Assembly (NCBI GenBank): GCA_020846135.1
Contig: JADLEK010000004.1
Span: 21,069 to 85,068, forward strand
Direction: 5' to 3'
DNA length: 64,000 nt
Origin: Gammaproteobacteria bacterium
GTDB lineage: Bacteria; Pseudomonadota; Gammaproteobacteria; Competibacterales; Competibacteraceae
Shown here: positions 1-8,538 of the stretch, piece by piece
How positions within the stretch are numbered: position 1 is the stretch's first letter
How the letters are laid out: every line of letters starts with the position of its first letter
Notes under the pieces: generated by a model
Databases searched by the model: none
What the model was told of the DNA's origin: nothing
The model's input: the letters and a program-made list of their open reading frames with translations, nothing else
Translations under genes and position numbers: made by a program

Positions 1-2
1 GG

Positions 3-767
3 GCAGCGGCGATTCGCCCGGAAACCCGACTGTTCTATGTGGAAACGCCGTCCAACCCGCTGATGGAACTGGCCGATATTCAAGCCCTGGCGGATATTGC
101 CCATGCCCACGGTGTTTTGCTGGTGGTGGATAACTGCTTCTGCACCCCGGCCCTGCAACAGCCGTTCAAACTGGGCGCGGATCTGGTGATTCATTCTGCG
201 ACCAAATATCTGGATGGGCAGGGCCGCTGCATCGGCGGGGCGGTGGTGGGCGATCAACAGCGGGTCGGAGTGGACATTTACGGCTTTCTGCGCACCGCCG
301 GGCCGACCATGAGTCCGTTCAACGCCTGGGTGTTTCTCAAGGGGCTGGAAACACTGCGGTTGCGGATGCGGGCGCACAGCGAAGCCGCGCTGCACCTGGC
401 GCACTGGCTGGAGGCACAGCCCGCGGTGGCGCGAGTTTACTATCCGGGTCTGCCCTCACACCCGCAGCACGAACTGGCACAACGGCAACAGAGCGGCTTT
501 GGCGGGATTGTGGCGTTTGAACTGCGTGGTGGGCGGGAAGCCGCCTGGACGCTGATTGACCACACCCGGCTGATCTCGATTACCGCCAATCTGGGCGACG
601 CCAAGACTACGATTACTCATCCGGCAACCACCACGCATGGCCGGCTGACCCCGGCGGAACGGGAGCGGGCTGGGATTGGCGAGGGACTGGTGCGGATTTC
701 GGTGGGTCTGGAAGAGGTGGCGGATGTGCAGGCTGATCTGGAGCGCGGTTTTCGGCGGTTGGCTTAA
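3..767 (+). CDS. metZ: O-succinylhomoserine sulfhydrylase, 5' end outside window
   Basis: PLP-dependent enzyme of the Cys/Met metabolism family. It would convert O-succinylhomoserine and sulfide to homocysteine, in the cytoplasm. The frame is open to the window edge, so about 254 C-terminal residues are visible. The PLP-binding lysine lies in HSATKYLDGQGR, and the DNCFCTPALQQP segment before it is typical of the family. The string KYLDGQGR favours MetZ over cystathionine gamma-synthase (MetB) or gamma-lyase, but these paralogues are close and the N-terminus is missing. No partner gene follows on the same strand. Confidence 0.88.
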   Translation, partial: AAAIRPETRLFYVETPSNPLMELADIQALADIAHAHGVLLVVDNCFCTPALQQPFKLGADLVIHSATKYLDGQGRCIGGAVVGDQQRVGVDIYGFLRTAGPTMSPFNAWVFLKGLETLRLRMRAHSEAALHLAHWLEAQPAVARVYYPGLPSHPQHELAQRQQSGFGGIVAFELRGGREAAWTLIDHTRLISITANLGDAKTTITHPATTTHGRLTPAERERAGIGEGLVRISVGLEEVADVQADLERGFRRLA

Positions 768-902
768 GCGGCGACGGGCAGAAAGCGCCTGCTGTAATGC
801 GGGTCCCCTGATTGCGTTAGCCACGGTGCAACAGTTGGGGCTGCTTGGGCGACTCTAAACTCTACGGTTCAGTTCTGGCGCCCGAGGCGGTTTTTCAGGA
901 AC

Positions 903-1514
903 TCACCGCTTTTGGATAGCCCCGCCCCGGCGCTGCATCTCCAGAATCCGCGCTGGAATGCCGACCGCCACTGCCCCCGGCGCAATGTCGCGCGTCACCA
1001 CTGCATTAGCGCCGATCACTGCGCCATCGCCAATCGTCACCCCCGGCAACACCATCACGCCCCGCCCAATCCAGACTTTGCGGCCAATCCGGATCGGCGC
1101 GGCTTCATGCCCCGACCAGCGAATCGCCCGCTCACCGCCGAACCGGTGGTTAGCGTCGCGCAGGCTGGCGTATTCGCCGATCAGCGTCCCAGAACCGATG
1201 CTGACTTCCTGAAACGCCACCACATGAACCCCCCGCGACATCACCACTTCATCGCCGATGCTGATGCGCCCCTCGCCCTGGGTTTCCAGATACAGGCCGG
1301 GATACAGAAACAACTCCCGGCCCAGTTCAATCCGTCCGGTACCGCGCACTTCCGCCGCGCCCAGAATCACCACCGACGGATCAACTGACCCCGTGATCGC
1401 GGCTCGTAACCGGGTATGCGCCCACAACCGCCGCCACGGTTCACCGACGGTCTGCGCCAGCCGCGCCACGGGTAACAGGGCGCTGACCAATACTCGTTTC
1501 GCCAGTCCGCTCAT
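903..1514 (-). CDS. Left-handed beta-helix (hexapeptide) acyltransferase
   Basis: About 203 residues. The C-terminal half carries hexapeptide repeats (IRIGRKVWIGRGVMVLPG, then TIGDGAVIGANAVVTRDI) typical of WbbJ/maltose O-acetyltransferase-like enzymes, which usually acetylate sugars of surface polysaccharides with acetyl-CoA. The N-terminus also has helix-type repeats (PSVVILGAAEVRG). It is the last gene of a minus-strand group behind two glycosyltransferases, so a cell-surface sugar substrate is likely (inference). I prefer the ATG at 1514. A GTG at 1526 directly abuts the upstream stop codon and would add four residues. Confidence 0.85.
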   Translation of the reverse strand: MSGLAKRVLVSALLPVARLAQTVGEPWRRLWAHTRLRAAITGSVDPSVVILGAAEVRGTGRIELGRELFLYPGLYLETQGEGRISIGDEVVMSRGVHVVAFQEVSIGSGTLIGEYASLRDANHRFGGERAIRWSGHEAAPIRIGRKVWIGRGVMVLPGVTIGDGAVIGANAVVTRDIAPGAVAVGIPARILEMQRRGGAIQKR

Positions 1515-1526
1515 GGTCGTCGCCAC

Positions 1527-2543
1527 TCACTTGTACTCGATCAAACCGCGCTGCCGCCCGCGCCGCCGATCCCGGTAATAGCCCAGTTGCCCGATCAGAA
1601 TCGGAATCTGTTGCAGGTGGGAGTGAACGCCATAGAGCAGGCGGGTCAGCGGATCGCGGCTTTTCCAGTCAACTTTCAACGCGGTGCGCACCGCCAGCGC
1701 CAGCCAGAAACCCAGCATCAGCAACAGCGGCATCGCTGACTGGGCAACCACCGCGCCGCCGACACCCAGCGCCAGACTCAGCAGCAACACCCCACCGTGA
1801 ATCTGGTTACGCCGGACTTCGCGCTCCCACAGCGGCGTATCCGTTCCACGAAACCGCTCGGCAACTTCGGCGTAGGCATGACCGGCCCGCACGGCCCGCC
1901 GCCAGTATTGCCGCCACTGGGTCATCGCCAGATCGTGGCCAGTCATGGGCCGGTCAACGTGCAGAATCTGTCCGCCCCGCGCCCGCAACCGCCGGCATAG
2001 CTCTGGCTCCTCGCCGGCGATCAATGTGGCGTCGAAGCCATCCACTTCGACCAGCGCCACCCGCCGCATCAAGGCGTCGCCGCCGCAAAACTCGCTCAGG
2101 CCGGGCGGGTAAATCCAGTCGAGGTCCAGGACCCGGTTGTACAGCGAGGCGTCCGGGCGAATTTCCCGGCGATGTCCCCACACTGCCGCCACCTGGGGAT
2201 TCTGAAATTCCGGCAATGAATCCGCCACAAACCGGGGATGCAAAAGGGTATCGCCGTCCAGAAACAGCACGATGGGCGCTTGCGCCGCCCGCCAGCCGGC
2301 ATTGCGGCCCAGCGCCGCCGAAGGCCGTTCCGGCTGTACCGTAATGACCTGCGCGCCCAGCGCCGCCGCCCGCTCCGGGCTGCCGTCGGTCGAGGCGGAA
2401 TCGACATAAATCAGTTCCACCGGCCCGCCCGGATCAGCCATCGCCCGCACCGACTCCAGACAGCGCGCCAGCCGTTCGCCTTCATTACGGCCAATGACCA
2501 CCACCGACAAGACCGGTGCAGGGTCAATCGTATGGTCAGCCAT
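1527..2543 (-). CDS. Family 2 glycosyltransferase
   Basis: About 338 residues with a GT-A fold. The start of the nucleotide-sugar domain reads VLSVVVIGRNEGERLARCLES, followed by IVLFLDGDTLLHPRF with the DXD-type metal site. Near the C-terminus a hydrophobic stretch (LLLSLALGVGGAVVA and following) predicts one or two membrane helices. The start is placed at the ATG at 2543 because it overlaps the stop of the upstream glycosyltransferase by 8 bases (ATGGCTGA), which indicates translational coupling; an in-frame start 27 bases further upstream is less likely. Probable role: sugar transfer during polysaccharide or glycolipid assembly at the inner membrane; donor and acceptor unknown. Confidence 0.88.
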   Translation of the reverse strand: MADHTIDPAPVLSVVVIGRNEGERLARCLESVRAMADPGGPVELIYVDSASTDGSPERAAALGAQVITVQPERPSAALGRNAGWRAAQAPIVLFLDGDTLLHPRFVADSLPEFQNPQVAAVWGHRREIRPDASLYNRVLDLDWIYPPGLSEFCGGDALMRRVALVEVDGFDATLIAGEEPELCRRLRARGGQILHVDRPMTGHDLAMTQWRQYWRRAVRAGHAYAEVAERFRGTDTPLWEREVRRNQIHGGVLLLSLALGVGGAVVAQSAMPLLLMLGFWLALAVRTALKVDWKSRDPLTRLLYGVHSHLQQIPILIGQLGYYRDRRRGRQRGLIEYK

Positions 2544-3597
2544 CGAGTTCCTCCGCCAGCAGCCGGGCATAATCGGCTACTCGTTCGCGTTGGGAAAACC
2601 GGGTCGCCAGCGCCCGGTCGCCGCCGGCAACCCATTGATTCAGCCGTTGCGGCGGATCGGTTTGCAATTCCCGCAGCCGTTCCGCCAGCGCATCGGCATC
2701 ATCAGCCAGAAATCGGCTGCCGGACACACCATCCTCGACCAGCAGCGCCGCCCCGCCGGTATCGGGAACCAGCACCGGAATCCCGGCAGCCATCGCTTCC
2801 AGGATCGCCAGTCCAAACGGCTCGCTTGGACACAGATGCAGCAGCAGATCAGACGCGGCCAGTTCGTCGGCGACCGTGGCGCTGAAACCGATAAACTCGA
2901 CATTGGGATGCTGCGCCGCCGCCCGTTGCCGCAGTTTCTCCAGTTCCCAGCCCGACCCGAAAATACGGAAGCTCAGCCCGGCCAGATCGGGATGGCGATC
3001 CAGCGCGTCCAGCAGGAGATCAACCCGCTTGATCGGATCGATCCGCGACACCACCGCTACCCGCTGCACTCCGGCAGTCTGAAACGGCGGGCGACGCGGC
3101 GCGGTTCGCACCCGATCATCGGTCAGGAAATTTTCGATGACCTGAATGTGATCCGGGGCGACGCCATTCGCGATCAAGCGCTCTTTTACGAAGGCCGACA
3201 CCGCGACCAGCACCGCGTCGGTGCGGTTCAACAACCGTTTGCGGCCATAACTCAGCCGCTCGTCCGTGCCACCATGCACCAGATGCAGATGCGCCGCCCG
3301 TCGCCGATAGCCGGCGTTCAGGGCCAGAAAGATCAGGGAATGCGCCACGCCGGTAGCGATGAATGCGACTTGCCGGTTGCGGGCCAGCCAGGGTTGCAAG
3401 CGGCGGGCGAACGCCCAGGGACTGGCGAACGGCTCACCGGAAATTCCCAGCCGCGCCGCTTCGGCCAGGGCCGGTCCCAGTGGGGCGAACAGCACCGGCG
3501 CAAACCGGTCGCGCAAACCTTCCAGCGTCGCCAGCGCCATCCGCTCGGTTCCGTACAGATTGCCGCTGTGCAGCACATACAGCAGAGGAATCGTCAT
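2536..3597 (-). CDS. Family 4 glycosyltransferase
   Basis: About 353 residues, GT-B fold. An N-terminal acceptor-binding region (LHSGNLYGTERMALATLEGL) is followed by a C-terminal donor domain with AVVSRIDPIKRVDLLLDAL and the EX7E-like segment SEPFGLAILEAMAAGIPVLV. The start at 3597 (MTIPLLYVLH) is chosen because GAGG lies 8 bases upstream; another ATG at 3621 would add eight residues. It is coupled to the GT2 gene downstream and followed by an acetyltransferase, which makes a small glycan-assembly group. Sugar specificity cannot be read from the sequence. Confidence 0.88.
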   Translation of the reverse strand: MTIPLLYVLHSGNLYGTERMALATLEGLRDRFAPVLFAPLGPALAEAARLGISGEPFASPWAFARRLQPWLARNRQVAFIATGVAHSLIFLALNAGYRRRAAHLHLVHGGTDERLSYGRKRLLNRTDAVLVAVSAFVKERLIANGVAPDHIQVIENFLTDDRVRTAPRRPPFQTAGVQRVAVVSRIDPIKRVDLLLDALDRHPDLAGLSFRIFGSGWELEKLRQRAAAQHPNVEFIGFSATVADELAASDLLLHLCPSEPFGLAILEAMAAGIPVLVPDTGGAALLVEDGVSGSRFLADDADALAERLRELQTDPPQRLNQWVAGGDRALATRFSQRERVADYARLLAEELDG

Positions 3598-3643
3598 CAA
3601 CGAAGCCTCAACATGGAGCATTTCCTCTGCCTGTAAGCCATAT

Positions 3644-4702
3644 CTAAAGACGCTGGATGATCTCGTCCGCCATCTGGGTCGTGGTCAGTTTCCCACCGAG
3701 ATCCGCAGTGCGCGCCCCGGCAGTAATGGTTTCATCCACAGCTTTTTCAATCGCCGCCGCTTCAGTTTCCAGTCCCAGCGAATGGCGCAGCAGCATGGCG
3801 GTGGACAGGATCATGCCGATGGGATTGGCAATGCCCTTGCCGGCAATATCAGGGGCGGAACCATGAATCGGCTCATACAAACCGACCCGCCCAGCTCCCA
3901 GACTGGCCGACGGCAACATCCCCATTGAACCGGCTAAAACCGAGGCCTCGTCGGTGAGAATGTCGCCAAACATGTTTTCGGTGACCATCACATCCATCGA
4001 AGCCGGACCGGTGATCAGGCGCATCGCGGCGGTATCCACCAGCACATGTTCCAAGGCGATCGACGGCTGCTCCGCACCGACCTGCACCGCAATCTGCCGC
4101 CACAACCGCGACGATTCAAGGACATTGGCTTTGTCCACCGACATCACTTTGCGTTGGCGCCCTTGAGCCAGGTTGAACGCCAGATCCATCACCCGGCGGA
4201 TTTCGTAATCGTAATACTCCAGGGTATCGACGGCCCGCTCCCGGCCATCCTTGACATCGCGACCCTTCGGCCAGCCGAAATACAGGCCGCCGGTCAATTC
4301 ACGGATGACCAGAATATCTACGCCCCGGAGTTTTTCGGGCTTGAGCGGCGAGGCATCGATCAGCGCCGGGTGAACCTTGACCGGGCGCAAATTGGCGAAT
4401 ACGCCCAAGCCCTTGCGCAAAGCCAATAATCCCCGTTCAGGGCGATCCTTGGCGTTCGGGTTATCCCATTTCGGCCCACCCACCGCGCCCAGCAACACCG
4501 CATCCGCCGCCTGGCAATCCGCCAGAGTTTCGTCGGTCAGCGATGAGCCGAACTGATCAATCGAGCAGCCGCCCATCAGCCGTTCCTGATAGGCGAACTG
4601 GTGATTAAATTTCCCGGCGATAGCGTCCAGCGCGCGAACGGCCTGGCTGACCACTTCCGGGCCGATGCCGTCACCGGGGAGTAAAACGATGTTTGCTTTC
4701 AT
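3644..4702 (-). CDS. leuB: 3-isopropylmalate dehydrogenase
   Basis: 352 residues, standard length. It performs NAD-dependent oxidation and decarboxylation of 3-isopropylmalate; the same enzyme can act on the methylmalate made by the citramalate route. Diagnostic segments are [12 protein letters not shown] at the N-terminus, [16 protein letters not shown] with the catalytic lysine, and [16 protein letters not shown] near the C-terminus. It is the last gene of leuC-leuD-cimA-leuB. The 42 bases before it consist of heptad repeats that contain its ribosome-binding site. Confidence 0.96.
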   Translation of the reverse strand: MKANIVLLPGDGIGPEVVSQAVRALDAIAGKFNHQFAYQERLMGGCSIDQFGSSLTDETLADCQAADAVLLGAVGGPKWDNPNAKDRPERGLLALRKGLGVFANLRPVKVHPALIDASPLKPEKLRGVDILVIRELTGGLYFGWPKGRDVKDGRERAVDTLEYYDYEIRRVMDLAFNLAQGRQRKVMSVDKANVLESSRLWRQIAVQVGAEQPSIALEHVLVDTAAMRLITGPASMDVMVTENMFGDILTDEASVLAGSMGMLPSASLGAGRVGLYEPIHGSAPDIAGKGIANPIGMILSTAMLLRHSLGLETEAAAIEKAVDETITAGARTADLGGKLTTTQMADEIIQRL

Positions 4703-4737
4703 CTTTAGCCTTTAACCTTTGACCTTTGACCTTTAAT
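4703..4737 (-). promoter_or_regulatory. Heptad repeat forming the leuB ribosome-binding region
   Basis: Read on the minus strand, the bases directly before the leuB ATG are five imperfect 7-base units: TTAAAGG, TCAAAGG, TCAAAGG, TTAAAGG, CTAAAG. Each unit carries an AAAGG Shine-Dalgarno-like core, and the last core is only two to three bases from the start codon. The unit number could alter the spacing or the number of ribosome landing sites (inference). Confidence 0.6.
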
Positions 4738-4744
4738 CTTGCTG

Positions 4745-6304
4745 TCAATGCGCCACGGACAACCCATACTCCACCGCATCGATCAGCGCCTGCCAGGAGG
4801 CTTCGATGATGTTGGCGCTGGCGCCGACGGTACTCCAGAGCCGGGAAGTATTGCGGGTGTCAATCAACACTCGGGTAATCGCCTCGGTGCCATCCTGACC
4901 ATCCAGAATCCGGACCTTGTAATCGGCCAGATGGAACGAGGCGATGTCCGGGTAATGACCGATCAGCGCCTTGCGTAGCGCGAGGTCAAGGGCGTTGACC
5001 GGGCCATTGCCTTCGGCCGCGGTATGCAGCACTTCATCGCCGACTTTCAGCTTGACCATCGCCTCGGCAAAAATCCCGCGTCCCTGGCGATGTTCGACGT
5101 TGACCAGAAAATCGACCAGTTCAAACAGCGGCTGATAACCGGGCTGCTGGCGCTTGAGCATCATCGCCACTGAAGCTTCGGCGGCCTCGAAGGAAAAGCC
5201 GCGCGCTTCGAGTTCCTTCACATCGTTCAGCACGCCGACCACATCGGCCACGCTGCTGACATCCACACCATGCTCCTCGGCCTTGCTGAGCAGATTGGCC
5301 CGCCCCGACAGCGCCGAAACCACCACCCGCATCTTGTTGCCAACCCGCTCCGGCGCAACGTGCTGGTAGGACTGGGCCGAACGCCGCATCGCCGCCACAT
5401 GGACGCCGCCCTTGTGGGCAAAGGCGCTCTTGCCGACGTAAGGCAGATGATCGTTGGGCGTGACGTTGGCGACTTCATCGACAAAATGCGACAGCTCGTA
5501 CAGCTTGCTCAAGCTGCCTTCCGGCAAGCACTGGCGACCCATTTTGAGTTCCAGATTGGCCATGACCGAACACAGATTGGCGTTGCCGCAACGCTCGCCC
5601 ACGCCGTTAATCGTGCCCTGCACCTGGATTGCGCCTTCCCGCACCGCCAGCAGCGCGTTGATCGCTGCGGACTCGCCATCGTTATGGGTGTGAATGCCAA
5701 ATGGGTGCTGGATCTCTGCCTTCACCTCGCGGAGAATGGTTTCCACCTCCCAGGGCAGAGTGCCGCCGTTGGTGTCGCAGAACACGACCGTTTCGGCCCC
5801 GCCGCGAATGGCGGCTTTCAGCGTCTCAATGGCATAAAACGGATCGGCCCGGTAGCCGTCGAAAAAATGCTCGGCGTCGTAAATCACCCGGCGACCCGCC
5901 GACCGCAAGTAGGCGACCGACTGCTCAATGATCCGCAGGTTGTCTTCCAGCGTCGTCAGCAGCACATCGGTGACATGCAGAGTCCAGGTTTTGCCGAAAA
6001 TGGTGCAAACCGGCGTCTGCGCCTCGATCAGCGCCTGGATATTGGCATCATCCTCTGGCCCCGCCTTGACCCGGCAAGTGGAGCCAAACGCCGCAATCCG
6101 CGCGGTTTTCCACTCCATGTCCCGGACGCGTTCAAAAAACTCGGCATCCTTAGGGTTGGAGCCGGGCCAGCCGCCTTCGATAAAGGCCACACCCAAATCG
6201 TCCAGCCGCCGAGCCACGCGGATTTTGTCGTAGCCCGACAGGGTAAAACCTTCGCTCTGAGTGCCGTCGCGCAGGGTCGTATCGTAAATCTGAATGAATG
6301 ACAT
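4745..6304 (-). CDS. cimA: (R)-citramalate synthase
   Basis: 519 residues. It condenses pyruvate and acetyl-CoA to citramalate, the first step of threonine-independent isoleucine synthesis. The DRE-TIM barrel opens with IYDTTLRDGTQSEGF (metal and catalytic residues). The metal-binding HTHNDGESAA follows near residue 215, and a C-terminal LeuA-type allosteric domain ends the protein. EGGWPGSNPKD and the KTWTLHV segment separate this family from 2-isopropylmalate synthase. The start at 6304 (MSFIQIYD) leaves 4 bases after leuD; the longer open frame upstream lies inside leuD and is not real. Confidence 0.92.
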   Translation of the reverse strand: MSFIQIYDTTLRDGTQSEGFTLSGYDKIRVARRLDDLGVAFIEGGWPGSNPKDAEFFERVRDMEWKTARIAAFGSTCRVKAGPEDDANIQALIEAQTPVCTIFGKTWTLHVTDVLLTTLEDNLRIIEQSVAYLRSAGRRVIYDAEHFFDGYRADPFYAIETLKAAIRGGAETVVFCDTNGGTLPWEVETILREVKAEIQHPFGIHTHNDGESAAINALLAVREGAIQVQGTINGVGERCGNANLCSVMANLELKMGRQCLPEGSLSKLYELSHFVDEVANVTPNDHLPYVGKSAFAHKGGVHVAAMRRSAQSYQHVAPERVGNKMRVVVSALSGRANLLSKAEEHGVDVSSVADVVGVLNDVKELEARGFSFEAAEASVAMMLKRQQPGYQPLFELVDFLVNVEHRQGRGIFAEAMVKLKVGDEVLHTAAEGNGPVNALDLALRKALIGHYPDIASFHLADYKVRILDGQDGTEAITRVLIDTRNTSRLWSTVGASANIIEASWQALIDAVEYGLSVAH

Positions 6305-6308
6305 AGGC

Positions 6309-6890
6309 TTACCTTCGTGCTTCAAACGCTGCGATGTCCTTCTCGAAGCCCAGGATGTAGCCCAACTCGTCCACGCCATTGAGCAGGCAGGTTTTGTTGA
6401 ACGGGTCAATCGGGAACGAAACCGCGCCGCCGGGGAAGGACAGCGTTTGAGTCGCCAGATCAATGGTCAGCGCCGCGCCGGGATTTTCCCGGGCCAGCGT
6501 CAGCAACTGGTGGTGAGTCTGCTCATCAACGATGATCGGCAGCAGCCCGTTTTTCAGCGCATTGCTGCGGAAAATATCGGCAAACGAGGTGCTGATCACC
6601 GCCCGGAACCCGAACCCGGTCAAGGCCCAAGGCGCATGTTCGCGGGAGGACCCACAGCCGAAATTATCGCCCGCCAGCAGAATCTGGCAGCCCGCCGCCC
6701 GGGGCTGGTTCAGCACAAAATCCAGCTTGGGCGAACCGTCCGCGTGATAACGCCAGTCGGCGAACAGGTTGTAGCCCATTCCGGTTTTGTCGGTCGCCTT
6801 CAAAAACCGGGCGGGGATAATCTGGTCGGTGTCGATATCGTTGACCGGCAACGCAACGACGTGGGAAGTCAGGGCAGTAAATTGAGCCAT
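6309..6890 (-). CDS. leuD: 3-isopropylmalate dehydratase small subunit
   Basis: 193 residues. It is the swivel-domain subunit that pairs with LeuC to isomerise 2-isopropylmalate to 3-isopropylmalate, and citramalate in the isoleucine branch. Family signatures are [15 protein letters not shown] and [16 protein letters not shown]. The start at 6890 (MAQFTALTS) lies one base past the leuC stop, so translation is probably coupled. Confidence 0.96.
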   Translation of the reverse strand: MAQFTALTSHVVALPVNDIDTDQIIPARFLKATDKTGMGYNLFADWRYHADGSPKLDFVLNQPRAAGCQILLAGDNFGCGSSREHAPWALTGFGFRAVISTSFADIFRSNALKNGLLPIIVDEQTHHQLLTLARENPGAALTIDLATQTLSFPGGAVSFPIDPFNKTCLLNGVDELGYILGFEKDIAAFEARR

Positions 6891-6891
6891 C

Positions 6892-8301
6892 TTAGCGGTC
6901 TCCGGCCAGAGTGCGCGGATCAGCGACAGCGCCGGCAATGGCGCTGGCGGCGGCGGTTAAGGGACTGGCGAGGAAGGTGCGCCCGCCCTGACCCTGACGG
7001 CCTTCAAAATTGCGGTTGCTGGTGCTGACCGCGTACTGACCGGGCTGGAGCTGGTCGCCATTCATGGCGATACACATGCTGCAGCCGGGTTCGCGCCATT
7101 CTGCACCGGCGGACTTGAACACCTGATCCAGCCCTTCCGCTTCGGCCTGCTGCTTGATCACCTGCGAGCCGGGCACCACCATCACCCGCACACTGTTAGC
7201 GACCTTGCGGCCGTCGAGCAGCGCCGCCGCTTCCCGCAGATCGGAAATCCGCGAGTTGGTGCAACTGCCAATAAAGACCACGTCCACTTTATGGCCGAGC
7301 AGTGCCTGACCGGGCTGGAGACCCATATAGCGTAACGCCTTATCCAGCGCCGTTTTCTGGTGGGCATCGCTCAGGCTGGCCGGATCGGGAACCCGTCCGG
7401 TAATGCCCATGCCCATGCCGGGATTGGTGCCATAGGTAATCATCGGTTCGAGCGCGGTGGCATCGAGGGTGATGACGTGGTCGTAGGTCGCGCCGGCAGC
7501 GCTGGGCAGCGCCCGCCAGCGGGCTACCGCCTGATCCCACTCCGCGCCTTTCGGGGCGTGGTCGCGGCCCTTGAGATAGGCAAAAGTGGTGTCATCGGGG
7601 GCAATCAGCCCAGCCCGCGCCCCAGCTTCGATAGACATATTGCAGACCGTCATCCGCTGTTCCATCGTCAGCCCGCGAATCGCGGAACCGGTGTATTCAA
7701 AGACATACCCCGTTCCGCCGCCCACCCCGATCTTGGCGATCAGCGCCAGAATAATGTCCTTGGCGGTCACGCCCGCCGGCAGCGCCCCGTCGATGCGGAC
7801 TTCACAGGTCTTGGGCCGGGTCTGGAGCAGGCACTGGCTGGCGAGGACATGTTCGACTTCGCTGGTGCCGATACCGAACGCCAGTGCGCCAAACGCGCCG
7901 TGAGTAGCGGTATGGCTGTCGCCGCAAACGATGGTCATGCCGGGCTGGGTCAGGCCGAGTTCCGGGCCAATGACATGAACGATGCCGCGATGGGCGCTGG
8001 CCATGCCGTGCAGGGTGATGCCGAACTCAGCCGCATTGACTTCCATCTGGCGGATTTGGGCGGCGGCCAGCGGATCGGCGATCGGCACGTTGATCGGCGT
8101 GGTCGGGATGGAATGATCCATCGTGGCGACGGTGCGCTCCGGGCGACGGATGGTCAAACCGCGCTGGCGCAGACCGGTAAAGGCCTGGGGCGAAGTCACT
8201 TCGTGGACGAGATGCAGGTCGATATACAGAATGGCCGGCGCATTAGGCTGTTCGGCAACGACATGTGACTCCCAGATTTTTTCAAAGAGGGTCTTGGGCA
8301 T
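6892..8301 (-). CDS. leuC: 3-isopropylmalate dehydratase large subunit
   Basis: 469 residues, normal length for the aconitase-family large subunit. It carries a [4Fe-4S] cluster; the expected cysteines are in [13 protein letters not shown] and in [14 protein letters not shown]. The substrate-site segment [20 protein letters not shown] is intact. The start at 8301 ([10 protein letters not shown]) matches the family N-terminus; twelve further upstream codons are open but unlike the family. It is the first gene of leuCD-cimA-leuB. Confidence 0.97.
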   Translation of the reverse strand: MPKTLFEKIWESHVVAEQPNAPAILYIDLHLVHEVTSPQAFTGLRQRGLTIRRPERTVATMDHSIPTTPINVPIADPLAAAQIRQMEVNAAEFGITLHGMASAHRGIVHVIGPELGLTQPGMTIVCGDSHTATHGAFGALAFGIGTSEVEHVLASQCLLQTRPKTCEVRIDGALPAGVTAKDIILALIAKIGVGGGTGYVFEYTGSAIRGLTMEQRMTVCNMSIEAGARAGLIAPDDTTFAYLKGRDHAPKGAEWDQAVARWRALPSAAGATYDHVITLDATALEPMITYGTNPGMGMGITGRVPDPASLSDAHQKTALDKALRYMGLQPGQALLGHKVDVVFIGSCTNSRISDLREAAALLDGRKVANSVRVMVVPGSQVIKQQAEAEGLDQVFKSAGAEWREPGCSMCIAMNGDQLQPGQYAVSTSNRNFEGRQGQGGRTFLASPLTAAASAIAGAVADPRTLAGDR

Positions 8302-8538
8302 GATTTCGGTAACGATAGGGTAAATTTTCAGTGCCAACCGGAAGTTGGGATTTTTGACAGTGGCGTCAATAGCCTTTTGGGGTATTCGCCAGCTTGGCGT
8401 CCGTAGCAGGGCGAGTATCGATTTTCCATGGTTTCATAAACAAGGTCGAAAATTCAACTGCCCTGGAACCGCGAAACTTCCGCCCCCGAAAAAGCCCAGG
8501 TCACAGCGGGCTGGTGAATGACGGGCGTGGCGGGCGAT
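8302..8538. other. Intergenic region upstream of leuC
   Basis: 237 bases between leuC and the serine hydrolase. It must hold the leuC promoter. Two short inverted repeats are visible: CCAAC/GTTGG at 8335-8349 and CGCCA/TGGCG at 8390-8402. I see a weak -35-like TTGACG on the minus strand but no convincing -10, no leader peptide rich in leucine codons and no T-box. Confidence 0.4.

Noticed and set aside
2494..3636. A 380-codon plus-strand frame opposite the GT4 gene
   Set aside because: Antisense shadow; the minus strand has conserved GT4 motifs.
5270..6301. A 343-codon plus-strand frame opposite cimA
   Set aside because: Antisense shadow of a conserved enzyme.
6305..6463. Extension of cimA to 6463
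   Set aside because: Those codons lie wholly inside leuD in another frame, and the family N-terminus is at 6304.
8302..8538. A leucine leader attenuator upstream of leuC
   Set aside because: No short peptide with a run of Leu codons and no terminator/antiterminator pair could be found.
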